The translations under genes were made by a program, and so were the position numbers. A DNA stretch of 10,748 nt from DATKCJ01 sp035513275 (GTDB taxonomy: Bacteria > Verrucomicrobiota > Verrucomicrobiia > Opitutales > Opitutaceae): positions 1 to 10,748 of the forward strand of contig DATKCJ010000143.1 in the NCBI GenBank assembly GCA_035513275.1. Direction: 5' to 3'. This document shows positions 6,550-10,748 of this stretch, piece after piece. Each line of letters starts with the position of its first letter. The first letter of the stretch is position 1. The notes below the pieces were generated by a model. That model was not told where the DNA came from and made no database searches. It saw only the letters and a program-made list of their open reading frames with translations.

Positions 6550-8862
6550 ATGACTCTTGTCCGAACCCGAGGCCTGACCTCCTTCGCTTTGTGTTTGCTC
6601 GCCGTTCTGCCGGCCACGCCGGCCGGCGCTGGAGCCGAATACGACGCGATCGAGGGCGAAGTGATCGTCCTCGATCCGTTTGAGGCACAGGGCAGGACAG
6701 ACGATTCCCCACCGCTCAAATTGATCGGACTCGTAGGTGAACCATCGAACGTGCCGCGCTCGCTCGAGCGAATCGGTTCCGACAAGTTGCGAGACTTGGA
6801 CGTCCGGCGGATCGAGGATCTCGCACCGTTCGTGGCCGGGGCGACAAACGCCACGATCTACGGCATCGCGGGCGTGCCATTCATTCGCGGCGATCTCGGC
6901 GATGTCGCGCAAAACGGCCAGCGCCGCGCGTTCAACCGCAATGCGTTTCCGGTTTCGTTCAACTCGGTCGAGTCCGTCGACGTCGTCGCAGGCGCCGCGC
7001 CCGTGGTGCTTGGCTACGCGACCGGCACGGGCGGCATGGCGAACTTCGTCACGAAGTCGCCGATCTCGGGCGTGACGCGCACGACGGTGACTGTTTCCGC
7101 GGGATCGTGGGACGACTACCGCGCTCAGATCGACACGATGGCTCCGCTGAGCGAGACGCTCTCGTGGCGCTTCAGCCTGGAGCGCGCACACGCAGACGGC
7201 TTCCACCGGCTCGCCGATAGCGATTCGTGGAATGGCCACCTCGCACTTGCATGGCGACCGTCGGACCGCGCGCGCTGGGACCTGAGTTTCGAAGCCTATT
7301 ATGTGAACTTCGTCGAGAACCCCGGCACGAACCGTCCCACGCAGGCGCTCATCGATCGCGGCGAATACATCACCGGCTCCTCGGTGCAGAACGGCGGCAC
7401 CGGTTCTTATTTCGGAAACACGTTTACGCCGACGGGTGTCGCGACGATCGACGGCTCGCAGGTGCTCATCGCGCCGGGCGACGAGGGCTTGGCGCGCACG
7501 CAGACCGTGCAGCTCGTCGGCGAATTCGCCACGGACGGCGACCGCACGATCACGAGCCGCACGCTCGTCGAAAACGTGAGCGGCGAGAAATACTCGGGCT
7601 ACACGTTCTACAGTTACTTCCCGCGCAGCCGCACGTTTGAGCAGCGCATCGAGATCGCCGAGTCGCGCACGCTAGGCGGACTTGCACACGATCTCCTCTG
7701 GGGCGCGGCGATCCGGGGCGAAGATCGCGTGAGCTATGTCGATTTCTTCAACGAGGCGATGAACCCCTTCGACCTCACGCTCGACCCCGCGACGTATGTG
7801 TTTCCGGTGAATCAGCTCTTTGGCGTGCGACCCGTTCCGGGTCGACCGGGGCGTTTCGCGGTGTCGGGCGCGAACTACGGAGTTTTTCCGACGACGTCGC
7901 TCAGCCAGACGCTGCACTCGCGGCTCTTCAACGCGGGCGTGTTTGTGAACGACGCTGTCGCACTCACGGAGCGCCTCACGCTGAACCTCGGCGCTCGTGT
8001 CGATGCAGTCTCGGTAAGTTCCGAAGATCCGCTTCCAGCAGCGGGTCGTGATCCGATCTCCGACAGCCTCGTGAAATATCTGCCGGCTGGCACCGTCGGT
8101 CTCGCGTGGCGAACGAGCGAGTTGGCCACGGTCTATTTCACCTGGCAGCGCGCTGCTGCGGTCGAGAGTTCGTCCGGCACCGGCGGCTTCGGTCTCACGG
8201 CGAACCGCTTGCCCGACGAGTTGTTCGAGAATGCGTCGGAGCTTTTCGAAGCTGGCCTCAAGTTTGCGTCGCCGGATCGCCGGCTCGCGGGAAGCGTCGC
8301 CGCCTACCGCCAGCAGCGCCACCGCACGAATCCGCGGCAGGGCCGGCCCGACGAGATACTCGTGAGCGGCGTCGAGGCGGTCGCGGAGTGGAAAGCGAGC
8401 GACGGTTTTTCGTTATCGGGAAACTTCACCTATCGCGACGCGCACTACATCGACGGCCCGTTGCCTGGAAGCATCGCCACGGTGCCGCGCTTCGACCCGG
8501 CAACACCGAGCGGGACGTTTGGCGCATTCCCGGCTGGCGACTACCGGCTGCCCGGCTTGTCGAGATGGCAGGCAAATGTCTTTGCAACATGGACGTTGAC
8601 GCAGGGACTGACCGCCCGGCTCTGGGGCAGCATGCAGGGTGATCAGAATCTCGACCTCTTCGGCCATGTCGTGATTCCGGCGCAGCGCACGTGGAACGCG
8701 GGCTTCACTTATACTCGCGGCGGTTTCGAGGCGCGGATCGATGTGCTCAACTTCACCGACGAGTTCAACTGGCGGGCGACGAGCACGCCGTTCGCCGGGG
8801 CGGATTTGGTCACCCGCGAACTGCCGCGAAGCTGGCGGGTGACGTTGCGGCAGTCATTTTGA
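6550..8862 (+). CDS. TonB-dependent outer-membrane receptor, siderophore type
   Basis: The 770-residue product has a signal peptide (1-29, core SFALCLLAVL, A-G-A cleavage), a TonB-box-like segment EVIVLDPFEA (37-46), and a plug domain of about 60-185. The plug motifs are P-R-S-L-E-R-I, RIEDLAPFV, V-P-F-I-R-G-D, SVESVDVVAGAAPVVLGY and GGMANFVTKSP, which match the usual 'V-E-R-I-E-V-x-K-G-P' and 'G-G-x-I-N-x-V-T-K' elements. A 22-strand barrel follows, ending in the aromatic C-terminal residue F770 expected for BAM-dependent insertion. Length and plug motifs fit ferric-siderophore receptors, which import substrate using TonB-ExbBD energy. The ligand is not identifiable, and no siderophore, ExbBD or ABC-transport gene is nearby. 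No Fur box is evident upstream. No Shine-Dalgarno precedes the ATG (preceding bases CGCATCCTCTC). No upstream in-frame start is better. Confidence 0.9.
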   Translation: MTLVRTRGLTSFALCLLAVLPATPAGAGAEYDAIEGEVIVLDPFEAQGRTDDSPPLKLIGLVGEPSNVPRSLERIGSDKLRDLDVRRIEDLAPFVAGATNATIYGIAGVPFIRGDLGDVAQNGQRRAFNRNAFPVSFNSVESVDVVAGAAPVVLGYATGTGGMANFVTKSPISGVTRTTVTVSAGSWDDYRAQIDTMAPLSETLSWRFSLERAHADGFHRLADSDSWNGHLALAWRPSDRARWDLSFEAYYVNFVENPGTNRPTQALIDRGEYITGSSVQNGGTGSYFGNTFTPTGVATIDGSQVLIAPGDEGLARTQTVQLVGEFATDGDRTITSRTLVENVSGEKYSGYTFYSYFPRSRTFEQRIEIAESRTLGGLAHDLLWGAAIRGEDRVSYVDFFNEAMNPFDLTLDPATYVFPVNQLFGVRPVPGRPGRFAVSGANYGVFPTTSLSQTLHSRLFNAGVFVNDAVALTERLTLNLGARVDAVSVSSEDPLPAAGRDPISDSLVKYLPAGTVGLAWRTSELATVYFTWQRAAAVESSSGTGGFGLTANRLPDELFENASELFEAGLKFASPDRRLAGSVAAYRQQRHRTNPRQGRPDEILVSGVEAVAEWKASDGFSLSGNFTYRDAHYIDGPLPGSIATVPRFDPATPSGTFGAFPAGDYRLPGLSRWQANVFATWTLTQGLTARLWGSMQGDQNLDLFGHVVIPAQRTWNAGFTYTRGGFEARIDVLNFTDEFNWRATSTPFAGADLVTRELPRSWRVTLRQSF

Positions 8863-8863
8863 A

Positions 8864-8914
8864 GTAGGGCAGGTCTCCGACCTGCCGGCGTCGCAGGTCG
8901 GAGACCTGCGCTAC
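8864..8914. repeat. Paired REP/BIME-like element directly after the TonB receptor
   Basis: GTAG (8864-8867); stem GGCAGGTC / GACCTGCC (8868-8875, 8879-8886) with loop TCC; spacer GGCGT; stem CGCAGGTC / GACCTGCG (8892-8899, 8903-8910) with loop GGA; CTAC (8911-8914). Both stems are perfect and the two loops are complementary, so the whole element is nearly one inverted repeat. It begins one base after the TGA of the receptor gene. A role in 3'-end formation is likely but inferred. Confidence 0.8.
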
Positions 8915-9005
8915 ACAGAGGCACGCATCTCACGTCCGCGCGAAACGCGCACTCGACGAAGAACCGCGCACGCGTTAGGACTCGTTTGCCCCTCCTAATT
9001 ATATT

Positions 9006-9560
9006 ATGAATCCCCTTCTGAATCTGGACGTCCGAGAGCGGCGGCAGTTCGCTCTCGCTTGGTTTATGGTCGGAGTGTTTTGCGTGTGGCTCGATTTCTG
9101 GACCGGACCGTGGGTGAGCATCCCGGTCGCGTTGATGATCCCGATCGTGGGTGCCTCGTGGGTGAACGGACTGAAGGCAGGCTTGACCTACACGGTGCTG
9201 CTCTCGGCGGTGCGGTTCGCGTTCTCGATGGTCTGGCCCGAGCCCGAGCCGCTGCTCTACAGCATCATTAATGCGCTGGTCATCTTCACCGTGTTTGCGG
9301 TGGTCGCGTGGTTCGCGCATCGCGCCGCGGAATACGGTCGCTCGCTCGAGCGCGAGGTGAAGCAGCTCGAGGGGCTCCTGCCGATTTGTGTCTTCTGCAA
9401 GAAGATCCGCGACGACCGCGAAGAGTGGCAGCCGATCGAGGGCTACATCGCCCAACGTTCCGAGGCGGATTTCACGCACGGCATTTGCCCGACCTGTGCA
9501 GACCAGCACTACGGTATTCCGCCGGAACAATACAAGCGGATGGAGCAGGCGAAGGATTGA
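9006..9560 (+). CDS. Four-helix membrane protein with C-terminal CxxC...CxxC zinc-ribbon-like motif
   Basis: The 184-residue product has four predicted transmembrane helices (about 14-32, 37-54, 58-77, 84-104), then a charged linker (HRAAEYGRSLEREVKQLEG), then a cytoplasmic tail with LPICVFCKKIRDDREEW and FTHGICPTCADQHYG. C128, C131, C161 and C164 are spaced as two CxxC pairs and could bind zinc. The ICxxCKKIR...HGICPxC module is common in sensor proteins of Verrucomicrobiota and delta-proteobacteria, where it usually sits at the end of PAS, histidine-kinase or response-regulator chains. Here no kinase, PAS or receiver domain lies between the helices and the module. Function is unknown; a membrane redox or metal sensor, or a partner of a separate kinase, are possibilities. 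No Shine-Dalgarno is visible; the bases before ATG are AT-rich (TAATTATATT). Confidence 0.75.
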   Translation: MNPLLNLDVRERRQFALAWFMVGVFCVWLDFWTGPWVSIPVALMIPIVGASWVNGLKAGLTYTVLLSAVRFAFSMVWPEPEPLLYSIINALVIFTVFAVVAWFAHRAAEYGRSLEREVKQLEGLLPICVFCKKIRDDREEWQPIEGYIAQRSEADFTHGICPTCADQHYGIPPEQYKRMEQAKD

Positions 9561-9608
9561 GTAGCGCGGGTCTCTGACCCGCGTCGGCAGGTCGAAGACC
9601 TGCCCTAC
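9561..9608. repeat. Paired REP/BIME-like element directly after the zinc-ribbon membrane gene
   Basis: GTAG (9561-9564); stem CGCGGGTC / GACCCGCG (9565-9572, 9576-9583) with loop TCT; spacer TC; stem GGCAGGTC / GACCTGCC (9586-9593, 9597-9604) with loop GAA; CTAC (9605-9608). It abuts the TGA stop codon with no gap. Compared with 6328-6379, the first stem pair is C-G instead of T-A, which is a compensatory change. Confidence 0.8.
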
Positions 9609-9718
9609 AGTTCTGACCTTGGGCGCCGCTCATATCCCTGCATCGGTTGACAGGCCTCTGGGCCGGACCAAGCTTTCTTGCATTCTAAACCGGTTCCCAA
9701 CCCCGTGAACTTACGATC

Positions 9719-10748
9719 ATGAGCACCACTGTTTTCAAATCCGAGAGAGACAGGGCCACGACGAATCCGCTAGGCATCAAGTGGATCGACCACATCGAAT
9801 TTCTTGTCGACGACGCGGACCAGTGGCGCGACCACTTCGAGGGCAAGTTCGGCATGTATCGCCGCGCCTACGCCGACGAGCGGGCGGGCGTGAAGGGCCG
9901 CCGCGCACACGTGGTCGGCCAGGGCAGGATCAACTTCCTCATCGCCGAGCCCGAGGGCAGCAGCTCTCAGGCTGACACGATTCGCGAGCATGTCGCAAAG
10001 CACGGCAACGGTGTGAAGGATGTCGCGTTCCGCGTCGGCAACGTGCGCGCCGCACATGAGGAGGCCGTGCGCCGCGGCGCGCAGGTCGTGCGCCCGATAG
10101 ATTCGAACACGGAGTTCACCGCATTCTCGATCGCCGCCTACGGCGACACGATCCACACGTTCATCGAGCGCCGGCCGCACGCGTCGTTCGCGCCGGGCTA
10201 CATCAACGTGCCCGGCGGCATCGAGGAGGGCGACATTCACTTCGCCATGATCGATCACGTCGTCGCCAACGTGGAGCACATGGAAGAGTGGGTCGACTAC
10301 TACGACCGCATCTTCGGCTTCGAGACGGTCATGCACTTCGACATCAACACCGGTCGCAGCGCGCTCATGAGCAAGGTCGTCGGCGACCACGACGGCTACA
10401 TCAAGATGCCGATCAACGAGCCATCGTCGAAGAACTCGCAGATCCAGGAATTCCTCGACGCCTACAACGGCCCCGGCGTGCAGCACATCGCGCTGCTCAC
10501 CTCGAACATCGTTTCCACCATCCGAGCGATGCGGCTGCAGGAGGTGGCGTTCCTCGAGGTGCCCGACACGTATTACGAGCCCACAGTGTTCGACGCGCGC
10601 ATGGGCAAGATCGACGAGGATCTCGAGGAGTTGAAGTCGCTCAAGATACTCGTCGATCGTGACAGCACCGACGGCTACCTGCTGCAGCTCTTCACAAAGT
10701 GCGTGTTCGCAAGGCCGACGCTGTTCTTCGAAGTCATCCAGCGGAAGG
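9719..10748 (+). CDS. hpd: 4-hydroxyphenylpyruvate dioxygenase, 3' end outside the window
   Basis: The frame runs 343 codons from the ATG at 9719 to the window edge without a stop. The enzyme converts 4-hydroxyphenylpyruvate and O2 to homogentisate and CO2 in tyrosine catabolism, using cytoplasmic Fe(II). It has the two vicinal-oxygen-chelate halves. The N-terminal half opens with IKWIDHIEFLVDDA and the C-terminal half with IHFAMIDHVVANV. The iron ligands are visible as H180 (MIDHV), H256 (GVQHIALLT) and E338 (LFFEVIQR). INEPSSKNSQIQEFLDAY and the FARPTLFFEVIQR ending are typical of this dioxygenase and distinguish it from the related hydroxymandelate synthase. The usual length is about 350-380 residues, so only the C-terminal helix is missing. 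Other tyrosine genes such as homogentisate dioxygenase would be sought to the right. A TTGACA hexamer (9647-9652) lies upstream without a convincing -10. No clear Shine-Dalgarno is present. Confidence 0.93.
   Translation, partial: MSTTVFKSERDRATTNPLGIKWIDHIEFLVDDADQWRDHFEGKFGMYRRAYADERAGVKGRRAHVVGQGRINFLIAEPEGSSSQADTIREHVAKHGNGVKDVAFRVGNVRAAHEEAVRRGAQVVRPIDSNTEFTAFSIAAYGDTIHTFIERRPHASFAPGYINVPGGIEEGDIHFAMIDHVVANVEHMEEWVDYYDRIFGFETVMHFDINTGRSALMSKVVGDHDGYIKMPINEPSSKNSQIQEFLDAYNGPGVQHIALLTSNIVSTIRAMRLQEVAFLEVPDTYYEPTVFDARMGKIDEDLEELKSLKILVDRDSTDGYLLQLFTKCVFARPTLFFEVIQRK

Noticed and set aside
8709..9530. 273-codon minus frame across the receptor end, a BIME-like element and the zinc-ribbon gene
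   Set aside because: It spans two supported plus-strand genes and a repeat element, and its composition is that of an antisense shadow.
6328..9608. Repeated hairpins considered as a CRISPR array
   Set aside because: The copies are hundreds to thousands of bases apart with genes between them, and each is an inverted pair rather than a direct repeat with uniform spacers.
9647..9675. Possible sigma-70 promoter for the dioxygenase (TTGACA at 9647-9652)
   Set aside because: The -35 is perfect, but the hexamer 17 bases later is AAGCTT, a poor -10, and no better one lies at 16-18 bases; left as a note only.
9770..10486. 238-codon minus frame opposite the dioxygenase
   Set aside because: The plus frame is an unmistakable 4-hydroxyphenylpyruvate dioxygenase with all three iron ligands.

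Overview
The window is about 10.7 kb of high-GC DNA that reads like the chromosome of a Verrucomicrobiota bacterium, most likely of the Opitutaceae type. The grounds are indirect: a TonB receptor with an E-V-I-V-L-D-P-F-E-A TonB-box-like segment, the secreted tandem C-terminal domain common in that group, the I-C-x-x-C-K-K-I-R zinc-ribbon motif, a propeller-type sensor start, weak Shine-Dalgarno signals, and many GTAG-footed hairpin elements. No database search was possible, so the taxon is an inference.

Layout. (1) 1-270, minus strand: the N-terminal 90 residues of a secreted or membrane sensor of the two-component-regulator propeller type, running off the left edge. (2) 479-5071, plus: a 1,530-residue secreted modular protein with an Ig-like N-terminus, a glycine-rich collagen-like stretch, a long helical region interrupted by a Gly/hydrophobic segment, two InlB-like repeats and two tandem C-terminal domains. 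It is divergent from the sensor across a 208-base gap. (3) 5183-6301, plus: a PLP enzyme of the serine racemase/threonine dehydratase family, closely patterned on eukaryotic serine racemase, with an unresolved start. (4) 6550-8862, plus: a siderophore-type TonB-dependent receptor. (5) 9006-9560, plus: a small four-helix membrane protein ending in a four-cysteine zinc-ribbon-like motif. (6) 9719 to the right edge, plus: 4-hydroxyphenylpyruvate dioxygenase of tyrosine catabolism, cut just after its last metal ligand.

These genes do not form an obvious operon or pathway. They are separated by 140-480 bases, and each complete gene is followed by hairpin elements. The strongest non-coding signal is a dispersed family of paired hairpins, GTAG-hairpin-spacer-hairpin-CTAC, at 6328-6379, 8864-8914 and 9561-9608, plus a single unit at 5116-5141 and a differently sequenced pair at 5158-5225. 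Stem bases change in compensating pairs between copies. The GTAG foot and inverted pairing match REP/BIME elements mobilised by REP-associated tyrosine transposases (RAYT).

The best candidate for something undescribed is the 1,530-residue protein, whose helix/hydrophobic/helix core could be a pore-forming or adhesive device. Second is the four-helix zinc-ribbon protein, which looks like a sensor without its kinase core. No complete new multi-gene system can be demonstrated from this sequence.
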